Shown: positions 27,994 through 37,072, numbered from the stretch's first letter. The stretch is 64,000 bases of DNA from Polyangium sp. 15x6 (GCF_029960785.1 NZ_JASBQE010000029.1:1-64000); one strand, 5' to 3'. Numbers and translations are program-made. Notes: generated by a model from the sequence alone, not told the origin.

Positions 27994-28890
27994 ATGACCG
28001 AGCCCGTTTATCCGTTCGTCGCCGTCGACGTCCCCCGCGATCGAGCCGAAGAGCTCGGCGCACACCTCTTCGATCTCGGCGCCATGGGCGTCGAGGAGCG
28101 CGACGAGCAGACGCTCGCGAAAGGCGCGGGCTCCGGACAGGTGACCCTCGTCGCGAGCTTCTCCACGCGCGAAGAAGCCGACCAGGCGATCGCGGCGCTC
28201 GTCGAGGAGGACCCCTCGCTCGCGCCGCGCATCGAGGAGATCGTGGGCGACGCCTGGCGCGACGCCTGGAAGCAGCACTTCGAGCCGTTCCAGTTCACGT
28301 CCGACATCGTCGTGGTGCCGCCGTGGGTCGCTTACGAGAAGAAGCGCGCGGACGAGCACGTGCTCGAGCTCGAGCCGGGTCGCGCCTTCGGCACGGGCCT
28401 GCATGCGACGACCGCCCTCGTCGCCGAGATTCTTCACGATCGTAAGAGCTCGCTTCCGGGCGCGCGTGTGCTCGACGTCGGCACGGGCAGCGGGATCCTC
28501 GCGCTCGTCGCGCTGATCTACGGCGCCGCGAGCGCGCTCGCGATCGACAACGACCCCGAGGTCATCGACGTCGTGCGCGAGAACGCCGAGCGCAATGGCC
28601 TCGTCGATCGCGTCGTCGTCCGCGAGCAGACGATCGAGCACGTGACCGAGACGTTCCCCGTCGTGCTCGCGAACATCGAGACGCGCGTGCTGCGTCCGAT
28701 CGCGGAGGATCTTGCGCGCGCGGTCGCGCCTTCGGGGCTCTTGATCCTCTCGGGGATCCTCGCGGCCGAGCACGACGAGATCGTCGCGCGGTACACCTCG
28801 CTCGCGCGTTCGCTGCGCCACCTCGAGACGCGACGCCGCGGCGACGGCACGGGCGACGACTGGGTCGCGATCGCGTTCGCTGCGTCATGA
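27994..28890 (+). CDS. prmA: ribosomal protein L11 methyltransferase
   Basis: PrmA trimethylates ribosomal protein L11. The 298-residue protein has the N-terminal substrate-binding domain, the conserved DAWKQHFEPF and GRAFGTGLHATT segment, SAM-binding VLDVGTGSGILAL at about residues 157-170, and the catalytic VLANIE. The stop overlaps the start of rsmE in ATGA, so the two rRNA/ribosome-modifying genes are translationally coupled. The ATG at 27994 fits the family start. Confidence 0.95.
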   Translation: MTEPVYPFVAVDVPRDRAEELGAHLFDLGAMGVEERDEQTLAKGAGSGQVTLVASFSTREEADQAIAALVEEDPSLAPRIEEIVGDAWRDAWKQHFEPFQFTSDIVVVPPWVAYEKKRADEHVLELEPGRAFGTGLHATTALVAEILHDRKSSLPGARVLDVGTGSGILALVALIYGAASALAIDNDPEVIDVVRENAERNGLVDRVVVREQTIEHVTETFPVVLANIETRVLRPIAEDLARAVAPSGLLILSGILAAEHDEIVARYTSLARSLRHLETRRRGDGTGDDWVAIAFAAS

Positions 28891-29615
28891 GGGGCCCGCT
28901 GCGTGTCCCCGTCGCCCGCGTCGAGGCGGGCTCTTCGATCCTCGACGAAGACGCCTCCCGGTACGTCGCGCGCGTGCATCGCAAGCGCCTCGGCGATCGC
29001 GTGGTGCTCTTCGATCCCGACCGCGCGATCGAGGCCGACGCCGAGATCACCGCGATCGATCGCGCGAGCGTCTCCGTCGTCGTCGAGGAGCCCCGCGCGG
29101 CCACGTTCCTGCCTGCGCGCCGCGTGACGCTCCTCCAGGCCACGTGCAAGAGCGACAAGTTCGACGCCATCGTCCGTGACGCGACCGAGCTCGGCGCGAG
29201 CCGCGTGGTCCCGATCGTCGCCGAGCGATCCGTGGGCCGCCCCGCGGACGGCCGCGCGGCGCGGTGGCGCCGCATCGCGGTCGAGGCCGCGCGGCAATGT
29301 GGTCGCGGCGACGCTCCGGCGATCTCATCGCCGATGGAGCTCGTCGAGGCCGTGCAGCTCTTCGCCTCGGGCGAGGGCGTTCATGGCTTCTGCCTGGATC
29401 CCGTGGCCGACGCGCCGCTCGGCCCGGCGATCCGGCGCCTCGGCCCGGAGGTCGAGCTCGCGTTCGTCGTGGGCCCCGAGGGGGGTTTGTCGCCGGCCGA
29501 GATCGAGGCGTGCACCTCGGCCGGCCTCTCGCGTGTCTCGTTCGGCCCGCTCACGCTCCGCGCCGAGACGGTATGCGCGGCGGTGCTCGGCGGCGTGGTG
29601 CTCCTCTCGCGATAA
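28887..29615 (+). CDS. rsmE: 16S rRNA m3U1498 methyltransferase
   Basis: RsmE methylates N3 of U1498 in 16S rRNA. The 242-residue protein has the N-terminal PUA-like domain and the SPOUT methyltransferase fold with its conserved knot motifs: RVTLLQATCKSDKFD, ELGASRVVPI, FVVGPEGGLSPAEIE and LRAETVCAAVL. The ATG at 28887 overlaps the stop of prmA by four bases. The pairing of prmA with rsmE is common in bacteria. Confidence 0.95.
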   Translation: MRGPLRVPVARVEAGSSILDEDASRYVARVHRKRLGDRVVLFDPDRAIEADAEITAIDRASVSVVVEEPRAATFLPARRVTLLQATCKSDKFDAIVRDATELGASRVVPIVAERSVGRPADGRAARWRRIAVEAARQCGRGDAPAISSPMELVEAVQLFASGEGVHGFCLDPVADAPLGPAIRRLGPEVELAFVVGPEGGLSPAEIEACTSAGLSRVSFGPLTLRAETVCAAVLGGVVLLSR

Positions 29616-29628
29616 CGCCTCGCGCCGG

Positions 29629-29699
29629 GGACAAACGCCGCGGACAAACGCGGGCCGCGGACAAACCCCGCATCGGACTTGACAAACCCGGGCGCCCGG
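29629..29699 (+). promoter_or_regulatory. four GACAAAC direct repeats and a palindrome upstream of the kinase-nuclease pair
   Basis: The 98-base gap between rsmE and the histidine kinase gene holds four copies of a nine-base element: GGACAAACG (29629), GGACAAACG (29642), GGACAAACC (29659) and TGACAAACC (29680). The spacing is 13, 17 and 21 bases. A perfect 12-base palindrome CCGGGCGCCCGG (29688-29699) follows. TTGACA at 29679 matches a sigma70 -35 element, but no good -10 is seen. The cluster may be an operator recognised by the kinase's own winged-helix-like domain, which is a guess. Confidence 0.5.
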
Positions 29700-29713
29700 C
29701 ATCACCTTCCGGC

Positions 29714-31261
29714 GTGTCTTTCCTCGACGACGTGCGCCGCACTCTCGATCGCCCGGAGGGCTCCTCGTGGGCGCTCTCGGGCCTCGGCGCGCATCGGAAG
29801 ACGCTGCTCGACGCGCTCGAGGTCCTCGAGGCGCGCGGTGAGCCCGAGGAGAAAATCGAGCGCTTGCACGACGTCTGGTCCGACAAGCTCGGGGCGTTCG
29901 TCCAGGAAATGCAGCGATTGCTGGAAGGAGGCCTCGCGTTCGGCGCGAGCGCCGCGGAGCAGCATGCGCTCGTCGACGTCGCCCTCCGCCGCCGGCTCGG
30001 TTTGTCCGATTCGGCTGGCTCGCGCATCCGCGATCGCGAGCTCGATCGCCTCTCCAGCGAAGTCCTTTTCTCCATCCAGCGCCCCGAGCGCACCCCGACC
30101 CTTTGGCCCGAGCGGTATGCGCTCGAAGTGCGCGCATTGCGGCGCGCCGAGGGCGAGACGCTCCTCACGCCCATTGGCCGGCTCGTCCTCGGCCTGCCCG
30201 AGCGGGATGCCGTCCGCTGGCTGCTCGCCGTCGAGGTCGCGCAATCGCGCGGGCCCTCGGATCCTTGGCGATTGTCGCGCGCGGCCGCGGCGCGCCTCGT
30301 CGCGGCCCGCAGGCTCCGTGTCTTCTGGTATGGCAGCGAAGTGGCCGCGCATCCGCAATCGCTCGATCGTCTCGCTGCGCTCGGCCTCCTTTCGTTCGAG
30401 GACGAGGCCGAGGAGGCGCTCACCACCTACGAGCTCACCGAGAATGGCGCCGAGCTGCTCGCCGAGGTCGCCTCGGGCGATACGCCGATGGTCCTCCTCG
30501 CCGGCGCGCTCATTCAGGACGAGACGGCCGCCGTCCTCGGTCGCATTCGCGCTGCCACGACATTGATCCAGCGCGAGAGCGCCGCATTCGCCATGACGCG
30601 GCACGCGCGCATGGTCGCGCACGAGATCCGCAATGCCCTCGTCCCCGTGCGCGAGGCCATCGACGACCTCTTCGCCTCGCTCCAGCGCGACGGCCGCGGC
30701 GCGCTCGTCGATCGGCACGGCGCCACCATCACGGGCGGCGTGGATCGCATCTTCCGATTCATGACCGAAATGGCGCAGGTCGTCGAGCGCGCCGGCCCTC
30801 CGCCCGAGCCTTTCGACGTCGCGGCGGCCATCGAGGACGCGCTCGCCGCCCTCGCCGAGGAGCTCGGCCGCGTCGCGTTCTTCGACCGGCCTCGCTTCCT
30901 CCCGCCCGTTCGTGGCCGCCGGGATCGGTTCGTCCTGGCCATCGTCGATTTGCTCCGCAATGCGGCGCGCGCCCGCGACGACCGTCCGGCCGAGATTCGT
31001 GTGGCCGCCGCGCTCGACCCCGACGGCGCCATCGTCGTCACCGTCGACGACGACGGCCCGGGCGTCCCACCCGAGTATCGAAAAGCGATCTTTGCGCCCG
31101 GGTTTTCCCTGCGCCCGGGTGGGACGGGGCAGGGGCTCGCGCTCGTGCGCGAGGTCGCGCGCGCGGAGCTCGGCGGCGAGGCGCATTGTGAAGAGAGCCC
31201 GCTCGGCGGCGCTCGATTCGTCCTCCGCCTGCCCGTGGATGCCGGAAGGAGCGCCGCGTGA
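29714..31261 (+). CDS. cytosolic histidine kinase with N-terminal winged-helix-like region
   Basis: This 515-residue protein has no transmembrane helix. The first 270 residues are helical, ending in a winged-helix-like segment (around TTYELTENGAELLAEV, a form common in wHTH domains) at about residues 160-265. A histidine-kinase core follows: His303 in VAHEIRNALVP, the N box DLLRNAARA, the G1 box DDDGPGVP and the G2 box GGTGQGLAL. It should autophosphorylate on His303. The GTG at 29714 begins the protein-like sequence (MSFLDDVRRTL). Its stop overlaps the GTG of the response-regulator gene in GTGA, so the pair is coupled. Confidence 0.88.
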   Translation: MSFLDDVRRTLDRPEGSSWALSGLGAHRKTLLDALEVLEARGEPEEKIERLHDVWSDKLGAFVQEMQRLLEGGLAFGASAAEQHALVDVALRRRLGLSDSAGSRIRDRELDRLSSEVLFSIQRPERTPTLWPERYALEVRALRRAEGETLLTPIGRLVLGLPERDAVRWLLAVEVAQSRGPSDPWRLSRAAAARLVAARRLRVFWYGSEVAAHPQSLDRLAALGLLSFEDEAEEALTTYELTENGAELLAEVASGDTPMVLLAGALIQDETAAVLGRIRAATTLIQRESAAFAMTRHARMVAHEIRNALVPVREAIDDLFASLQRDGRGALVDRHGATITGGVDRIFRFMTEMAQVVERAGPPPEPFDVAAAIEDALAALAEELGRVAFFDRPRFLPPVRGRRDRFVLAIVDLLRNAARARDDRPAEIRVAAALDPDGAIVVTVDDDGPGVPPEYRKAIFAPGFSLRPGGTGQGLALVREVARAELGGEAHCEESPLGGARFVLRLPVDAGRSAA

Positions 31262-32190
31262 GACCGATGGGCCGCATTTTGATCATCGACGACGACCCGA
31301 GCTTCTTGCAGCTCTATCGCGCGCGGCTCGGCGCCGAGGGGTATCTCGTCGAGACTGCGAACGAGATCGAAACGGCGCTCGTGCGGCTCGACCAGGGCGG
31401 CTGGGACGTCGTGCTCGTCGATCAGAAGCTCGACGGCAAGACGGGCCCGGACACCGGGCTCGACCTCGTCTCCGAGGTTTCCCGACGCGCGCCGCTCGCG
31501 AAGACCATCCTCGTCACGGGGTATGCCACGGAGGCGGCGGTCACGCGTGCGTTTCAGGACGGCGCTTACGATTACCTCGAAAAAGGCCCGATCTTCCGGG
31601 TCCTCTTGCTGGCGAAACTACGCAATGCGCTCGAGGCCGTGCGGGCACACCATTACGGCGAGCTCTCCTCGGACGAGGCCGAGGCGGCGATTCGCGACAC
31701 CTGGGCCGCGGCCGAGAGCGAGACGGATCCGAACCGCAAGGGCAAGCTGCTCGAAGACCTCATGGTCCTCGTCTTCAAGACGATCCCCGGCTTTCGCCAC
31801 GCCTCGGCCCGGCGCCGCAACGAGGAGGAGGAGATCGACCTCGTCATTCGCAACGAGTCCACCGATCCCTTCTGGGTGAACGAACGCACCTCGTACATCC
31901 TCGCCGAATGCAAGAACTGGACGCGGCCCGCGGGCGCCACGGAGATACGGAGCTTCTTGTGGAAGCTCTCGCGCAAATTCAATCGATCCCGCCTCGGTCT
32001 TTTCATTGCGCCGGGCGGTTTTTCCGCGCCCTTGCGCAGCGATCTGCACGGCGAGCGCCGGGATGATTATCTCGTTTTGCTCATCGGAAAGGCCGACCTC
32101 CGGGAGCTCGTCCTCGCGCCGGATCGAAATGCCTTCATGAAGAAGTTGCACGAACGGGCCGTGCTCGAATTGCACGGCGAGGTCCGTTGA
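31258..32190 (+). CDS. response regulator fused to a PD-(D/E)xK nuclease-like domain
   Basis: The 310-residue protein has a complete receiver domain (about 1-125): acidic pocket Asp11-Asp13, phosphoacceptor Asp55 in VLVDQK, Thr87 and Lys109. In place of a usual DNA-binding output, residues 155-290 resemble a restriction-endonuclease-like fold: Glu166 in KLLEDLM, Asp194 in EEEIDLVI, and Glu217-x-Lys219 in ILAECKNW, with a flanking Arg/Asn-rich RRRNEEE. This matches E...D...ExK of Mrr/PD-(D/E)xK nucleases. It is the likely partner of the coupled kinase and could be a phosphorylation-controlled nuclease. The GTG at 31258 is used; an ATG at 31267 is possible. Confidence 0.85.
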   Translation: MRPMGRILIIDDDPSFLQLYRARLGAEGYLVETANEIETALVRLDQGGWDVVLVDQKLDGKTGPDTGLDLVSEVSRRAPLAKTILVTGYATEAAVTRAFQDGAYDYLEKGPIFRVLLLAKLRNALEAVRAHHYGELSSDEAEAAIRDTWAAAESETDPNRKGKLLEDLMVLVFKTIPGFRHASARRRNEEEEIDLVIRNESTDPFWVNERTSYILAECKNWTRPAGATEIRSFLWKLSRKFNRSRLGLFIAPGGFSAPLRSDLHGERRDDYLVLLIGKADLRELVLAPDRNAFMKKLHERAVLELHGEVR

Positions 32191-32197
32191 GAAACCG

Positions 32198-33676
32198 TCA
32201 GCGCTTGCGTGCGCCGATCAGCTTCCGCAGGGCCTCGGCCAGCGTCGGGTAGGTGCGGCGCGATTGCATGTCGACGCCGAGGTCCACCATCGTCTTCGCC
32301 ACGCTCGGCCGGATCCCCGAGAGCAGCCCGGTCGCGCCGACGAGCTCCACGCTGCGCATCACGTTCGAGAGGTGCTGCGCCGCCTCCGCGTCGACCGTGT
32401 CCACGCCCGTCAGGTCCAGAATCACCGCGCTCGATTGCCGGCAGACGACCTCCGTGAGCAGCCGTTCGAGCAGGATGCTCGCGCGGGCCTGGTCGATCGA
32501 GCCGATGAGCGGCACGACGAGCACGCCCTGCCAGACCTCGATGATCGGGCTCGACAAACCGATGATGGCTTGCTTTTGCGATTGGATCAGCGCGACCTGC
32601 TCTTCGAGCCGCCGCTGGTTGTCCACGCGTTCCGTCACGTTCTCGGCCACGGAGTAGATACGCACCACGCGGTCGCCGAACGTGTCGCGCACGGGGATGA
32701 TCGTGTTGCGCCAGTGCGTCGTGACATGCGATATCTCGGAGGCGACCTGCTCCCCAGCGAATGCCCGCTCCATGTCTGCGCGGAAGTCCTCGCGGCCGCC
32801 ATAAACCTCATAGAGGTTTTTTCCGACGAGCTCGCCGGGCGCGAGGCCGAGGTCCTTGAGGCCGTTTCCCAGGGACATCTTGCACGTCCCGTCCGCGTCC
32901 ATGGCCCAGATCGCGAGGGGAAGCTCCGAGAGCGCCCGGATCAAGGCCTTGGCCTGGAGGGTCTCTTCCGAGTTCTCGTTGGCGCGGAGCGAGAATCCAA
33001 CGATTGCGGTGACGTCGCCGGCCGCGTCTCGTACGGGCGTGAGACGGCGTATCCAGTCGGACATGCCTTCGATGCTGTCCCCGTAGAGCTCCTCCCCTGC
33101 GAGGGCGCGCTCGGTCTCCTCGCGTGCGACCGATCCGGCGGGATAGAGCTTGAACGCATTCATGCCGACGAGCGCGCCCGGCTTGACGCCGAAGTGGGCG
33201 AGCCCCCTGCCTTCCGAGACCAGGATCGTCCCATCCTTGGCGATCGACCAGAGGATCCCCTCGAATCGATCGAAGATCTTGCCGAGGAGCACGCTCCGGA
33301 GCGGGACGGGCTCGTCTTTCGTGAGGAGCGGCGCCAGTTGCGCTGGAACGTCCGCGCGGGGCTCCGCGGGGCCGTCCCTCCGAACGCATACTCCGCCGTT
33401 CCCGACCGACCACGCGGTCCAGCGTTTCGTCATGCCTGCCGCGGGGCGCGCCAAAAACATCGATTTCGTCGATTGCCCATCCGCCACGGCCGCGCAGGCC
33501 GATGATACAACGCTCCGATCCACCGGATCGAAGAGCGCGAGCAGCGATGAGGCCTCGCCGAGCTCTGCGCGGGCCGCTTCATTTCGCGCCACCACGACGT
33601 CGCCCTCGACGAGCAGCAGTGGATCCGGGCACCCGTCGAACATCCCGCCGAGGTGGCGGTGTATGTCCCCTACCAT
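32198..33676 (-). CDS. multi-PAS STAS-domain regulator (RsbR-like)
   Basis: The 492-residue cytosolic protein has two or three PAS-like domains (around GILWSIAKDGTILV and LPLAIWAMDADGTCKM, plus a weaker N-terminal one). A coiled-coil linker follows, then a C-terminal STAS domain at about 375-490 (SSPIIEVWQGVLVVPLIG, VILDLTGVDTVDAEAAQHL). This layout resembles RsbR-type stressosome proteins, in which a Thr/Ser of the STAS domain is phosphorylated; no RsbS, RsbT or sigma gene is next to it. The ATG at 33676 is the first reliable start. It converges with the receiver-nuclease gene, seven bases apart. Confidence 0.82.
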   Translation of the reverse strand: MVGDIHRHLGGMFDGCPDPLLLVEGDVVVARNEAARAELGEASSLLALFDPVDRSVVSSACAAVADGQSTKSMFLARPAAGMTKRWTAWSVGNGGVCVRRDGPAEPRADVPAQLAPLLTKDEPVPLRSVLLGKIFDRFEGILWSIAKDGTILVSEGRGLAHFGVKPGALVGMNAFKLYPAGSVAREETERALAGEELYGDSIEGMSDWIRRLTPVRDAAGDVTAIVGFSLRANENSEETLQAKALIRALSELPLAIWAMDADGTCKMSLGNGLKDLGLAPGELVGKNLYEVYGGREDFRADMERAFAGEQVASEISHVTTHWRNTIIPVRDTFGDRVVRIYSVAENVTERVDNQRRLEEQVALIQSQKQAIIGLSSPIIEVWQGVLVVPLIGSIDQARASILLERLLTEVVCRQSSAVILDLTGVDTVDAEAAQHLSNVMRSVELVGATGLLSGIRPSVAKTMVDLGVDMQSRRTYPTLAEALRKLIGARKR

Positions 33677-33776
33677 GGGCCCGGATTTAACAGAGATGCG
33701 AGAGGGATACAACCCGAGGCGTCCTCCGAGCGCGCGTGATACGAACAACACGGAGGTCCCCCATGAATCCGGCCGT

Positions 33777-35432
33777 TCAGAGCGGGTGCACAGGCTCGTG
33801 CGCCGCATTCTTGCCGGCGAGGAAGCCGAAGACGAGGGCGGGTCCGATCGTCCCGCCCGCGCCCCAGTATCCGCGGCCGGCCGGCGATGCAATGCAATTG
33901 CCGGCGCCGAAGAGGCCGGGGATCTCCGAGCCGTCGGGGCGGAGCACGTGCCCGTCCGTCCCGACGATCGGGCCGCCGCACGTATCGAGCGTCCCGGCGC
34001 CGAGGATCACCGCGTAATAAGGCCCGCTCGTCGACATCGGGTGCATCGTGCGATTCGTGGTCACGCTGCGCGACGGCCCTTGCCAGGCATTTTCGAAGGA
34101 CGTGGCGCCACGCTGGAAATCGAGGTCCACGCCCGTCGCGGCGAATCCATTGAAGCGCGTGATCGTGGCCTCGAGGTTCGTCACGAAATTCGGATCGAGC
34201 GCCGCGGTGGGCACCACGGCGCTCGCCGCGAACCGCTGGCCGCGCAGCGCATCGAGTCGCGCGTCGATCGCTGCGGCGAGCTCCGCGCGTGTATTCGCCT
34301 TGATGACGAACGAGGGCAATGTCCCCGGCGTCGGCACGACGCCGCGCCACGGCCAGGCCGTCGGCTCCTGGGCCACGGCCTCGTCCCAGATCATGAACTG
34401 GAGGAGGTTCGGCTCATCGGTCCCGAGCGCCAGGAAATGGCTCTGCGCCCGGATGTGGTAAGGCATCTTCTCGTTGACGCAGCGGCGCCCGTACTTGTTG
34501 ACGAGGATCGTGCTGTCGCCGTAGACGCTGAATGCGATGGCGCCGAGGTTCGTCACGTGGCCATTCTGCGCCGCGGCTTCCTCGATCGCGAGCTGGAAGT
34601 AAAATCCATTCGATAGATTCCCGAACGCGGCGCCGAGGCTCGCCGCGATGTCCAGGAAATCGCCCTTGCCCGTGGGGACGCTGCCGGTGCCGAAGAGCGG
34701 CCCGCGTTGCAACCCGAGCACTTTTTCGCGCGTATGGGAAAAACCGCCGGTCGCGAACACGACCGCGCGCCGCGCCCGCGCCCGCTTGCGAACGCCGTTG
34801 TGCTCGATCTCCACGCCGACCACCTCACCGTCCTTCTTCTGGATCGCGCCGACGACCCGGTGTTTCGTGCGAATGGGCACGTGCCTCGCGTCGAGCCAAT
34901 CGATCATCGACTGCGTCAGAAGGAAACCCGGCCATCCGGCCAGGCCCGGAGGCGCATTGCCGAGCACGCGGCCATAAGGAGAGACGTTCTCGGGCAGGCC
35001 GGCGTGGTAGTCCGGATCCGCGATCGGGCTCGGAGAGAAGCCGAATCCCGGGTAGATGTAGGGGAACAGGGCGCCGAGCTGCGTGAGCTCGTCGATCACG
35101 TCGGAGCCGCGATCGTAGAACGTGGCGAGGAGGTCGTACTCGCGTTTCGGCAGGCCGAGCCGCGGCGCTGCCGGGTCGTAGAGCGACGGATAGGAGAGGC
35201 GGGCCATGAGCTTCAGCGCGTCGGGACGCGGATCCGTGAGGCCCTGCGCCCGCATCAGCGAGTTGTTGGGGATCCAGAATGCGCCGCCCGATATCGAGGT
35301 GGTCCCCCCGGGCTCGGGACCCGCCTCCAGCAAGAGCACGGATACGCCCTCGTGCACGGCTGCCACCGCTGCGGCGAGCGCCGCGCCACCAGCCCCCACG
35401 ATCACCACGTCCGCATCATAGTGCCATGTCAT
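33777..35432 (-). CDS. FAD-dependent oxidoreductase (KstD-like)
   Basis: The 551-residue protein starts with the dinucleotide-binding motif DVVIVGAGGAALAAAVAA. It has the second FAD-contact region (GAGNCIASPAGRGYWGAGGTIG) near the C-terminus and the FAD-binding-2 family layout shared with 3-ketosteroid 1-dehydrogenases and fumarate reductases. The conserved segment GGFSHTREKV is present. The substrate is not evident; a steroid or a related ketone is a guess from the fold alone. A ribosome-binding site GGGAG lies before the ATG at 35432. It is divergent from the ferritin-like lipoprotein gene. Confidence 0.85.
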   Translation of the reverse strand: MTWHYDADVVIVGAGGAALAAAVAAVHEGVSVLLLEAGPEPGGTTSISGGAFWIPNNSLMRAQGLTDPRPDALKLMARLSYPSLYDPAAPRLGLPKREYDLLATFYDRGSDVIDELTQLGALFPYIYPGFGFSPSPIADPDYHAGLPENVSPYGRVLGNAPPGLAGWPGFLLTQSMIDWLDARHVPIRTKHRVVGAIQKKDGEVVGVEIEHNGVRKRARARRAVVFATGGFSHTREKVLGLQRGPLFGTGSVPTGKGDFLDIAASLGAAFGNLSNGFYFQLAIEEAAAQNGHVTNLGAIAFSVYGDSTILVNKYGRRCVNEKMPYHIRAQSHFLALGTDEPNLLQFMIWDEAVAQEPTAWPWRGVVPTPGTLPSFVIKANTRAELAAAIDARLDALRGQRFAASAVVPTAALDPNFVTNLEATITRFNGFAATGVDLDFQRGATSFENAWQGPSRSVTTNRTMHPMSTSGPYYAVILGAGTLDTCGGPIVGTDGHVLRPDGSEIPGLFGAGNCIASPAGRGYWGAGGTIGPALVFGFLAGKNAAHEPVHPL

Positions 35433-35676
35433 GCGAGTGCTCCCTGTTCGAGGAACGAGTCAAAGATCCGGCCAGGATTGATCCATCTAACCGATATCAC
35501 CCCACGCCCGCGGAGAATTTCCGTCCAGTGAGCACGATTTTGCTCCCGTTGCCATTTTGTGCCAGGGATGCGCGCCATGGAGCGTCAGGAGTGCCAGGGG
35601 GTTTTCGGCGGCCGTCGCGAAAAGCCGCGCTTCCCCGGCTGGAACGGCCCTTGCCGTGCCGGGGGTCGAGGTGCTC

Positions 35677-36981
35677 ATGGCCAGGTCCAATCGAGTCGGC
35701 AGAATTCTGCGTCACGTCCTTTCTCTCTCGATCGCCCCCGCCGCCGTCGCTTGCGGGATCGATACCGATGGCTTCACCGCGGTCACGTGCGGGTCCGATC
35801 GTTACCTCTCCGATTTGCGGACCGCCGAGGAGCTCGATTACATGGAGCTCATCAACATCGGCGAGGGAACGTCGGACGAGCGGCGCGTGGTCGCGACCTC
35901 CGGGGACAAGTGCGGCTCCGCGAGCAACGTCGCCATGTGCGAGGCCGCGATCGCAGCCGCCACGTCGTCCCAAGGTTTTCGTATCGGCCAGTGCGTCGAT
36001 TCTTGCCCGCGCCACATCCTGGTCACGAACAAAGGCGACGAGGTCAAGGTCCTCGATACGAAGGAGGCCGTCCTCGCCTTGATCCGACCCATCGACACGG
36101 CCGGCGAGGCCGTGCTCGCCGCCGAGCTCGCGGAGTATCACGTCGCCTGCGACAACACGGACGAGGGCGGCGTCCGGGCCTCGGGCTCCGGCTTCGACGT
36201 GCTCGGCACGAGATACACCGAGGTCTGCGATCCGATCGAGCGCGAGCTCTACCTCCTCGGCATCAATGCCGACGGGAACGTCCAGGAGATCGACTCCGAG
36301 GTCGTCGAATGGGAGTCCGGCACCTGCATTGGCCGGCGCCCCGCGGGGCTCGCGCGCCGCAAAGCCCGCGGCTCGACACGCGTGGGCGTATATCTCGCGA
36401 GCGTCGCGCACCTCGAAGCCGCGAGCGTCGACGCGTTCGAGGCTCTCGCCGCGGAGCTCGCCCATCACGGCGCGCCGCGCGCGCTCATCGAGCGTGCCGG
36501 TATCGCGCGTCGCGACGAGGTCCGGCACGCGCGGGTGATGCGCAGGCTCGCGTCGCGTCATGGCGGGCAATTCCGCGCCCCGAGCGTCGCGAAGCAAGCC
36601 CCGCGCTCGCTCGAGGCCATCGCGCTCGACAATGCCGTCGAGGGTTGCGTGCGCGAGACGTTCGGCGCGCTCGTCGGCATGTGGCAAGCCCGCGTCGCGA
36701 AGGATCCTGCCGTCCGCCGCGCCATGCGCCGCATCGCGCTCGACGAGGCCCGGCATGCCTCGCTCGCGTGGGCCATCGACGAATGGATTCGTCCGCATCT
36801 CGACGACGCGGCGCGAGAAAGGGTGGAAGCCGCGCGTCGGAATACGCTCGAAATCGTGGCGGCCGAGGAGCGGGCTGGAAATGACCCCGAGCTCGTCTCG
36901 ACCCTGGGCCTACCCGATGGTCCTGCCGGCGAGCGGCTCGCTCTTCATTTCAAGGAAGCCGTACTCGCGCTCGCGGCGTGA
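35677..36981 (+). CDS. ferritin-like-domain lipoprotein
   Basis: The 434-residue protein has a lipobox at AVAC (about residue 23), a Cys-containing N-terminal domain and a C-terminal four-helix ferritin-like domain at about 260-430. Possible di-iron ligands are Glu in VAHLEAASVDAFEAL, DEVRHARV (E..H), Glu in EGCVRETFGAL and DEARHASLAW (E..H), which is the repeating E-ExxH pattern of ferritin-like proteins. It could bind iron or another metal pair at the envelope. Similar domains recur in Polyangiales lipoproteins. The ATG at 35677 fits the signal peptide. Confidence 0.82.
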   Translation: MARSNRVGRILRHVLSLSIAPAAVACGIDTDGFTAVTCGSDRYLSDLRTAEELDYMELINIGEGTSDERRVVATSGDKCGSASNVAMCEAAIAAATSSQGFRIGQCVDSCPRHILVTNKGDEVKVLDTKEAVLALIRPIDTAGEAVLAAELAEYHVACDNTDEGGVRASGSGFDVLGTRYTEVCDPIERELYLLGINADGNVQEIDSEVVEWESGTCIGRRPAGLARRKARGSTRVGVYLASVAHLEAASVDAFEALAAELAHHGAPRALIERAGIARRDEVRHARVMRRLASRHGGQFRAPSVAKQAPRSLEAIALDNAVEGCVRETFGALVGMWQARVAKDPAVRRAMRRIALDEARHASLAWAIDEWIRPHLDDAARERVEAARRNTLEIVAAEERAGNDPELVSTLGLPDGPAGERLALHFKEAVLALAA

Positions 36982-37072
36982 AGCGCGGACGATGGGCTCG
37001 CGGGGCCGCCGCGCGGACTTAGATTTCCTGGGCGGGCGCGCTATCGTGGCGCGTTTGCCCAGGAGGTCCACG

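Noticed and set aside
29264-29713. N-terminal extension of the histidine kinase into the rsmE gene
   Set aside because: The open frame there reads the rsmE coding region in another frame and gives Arg/Gly-rich sequence. The protein-like part begins at the GTG at 29714.
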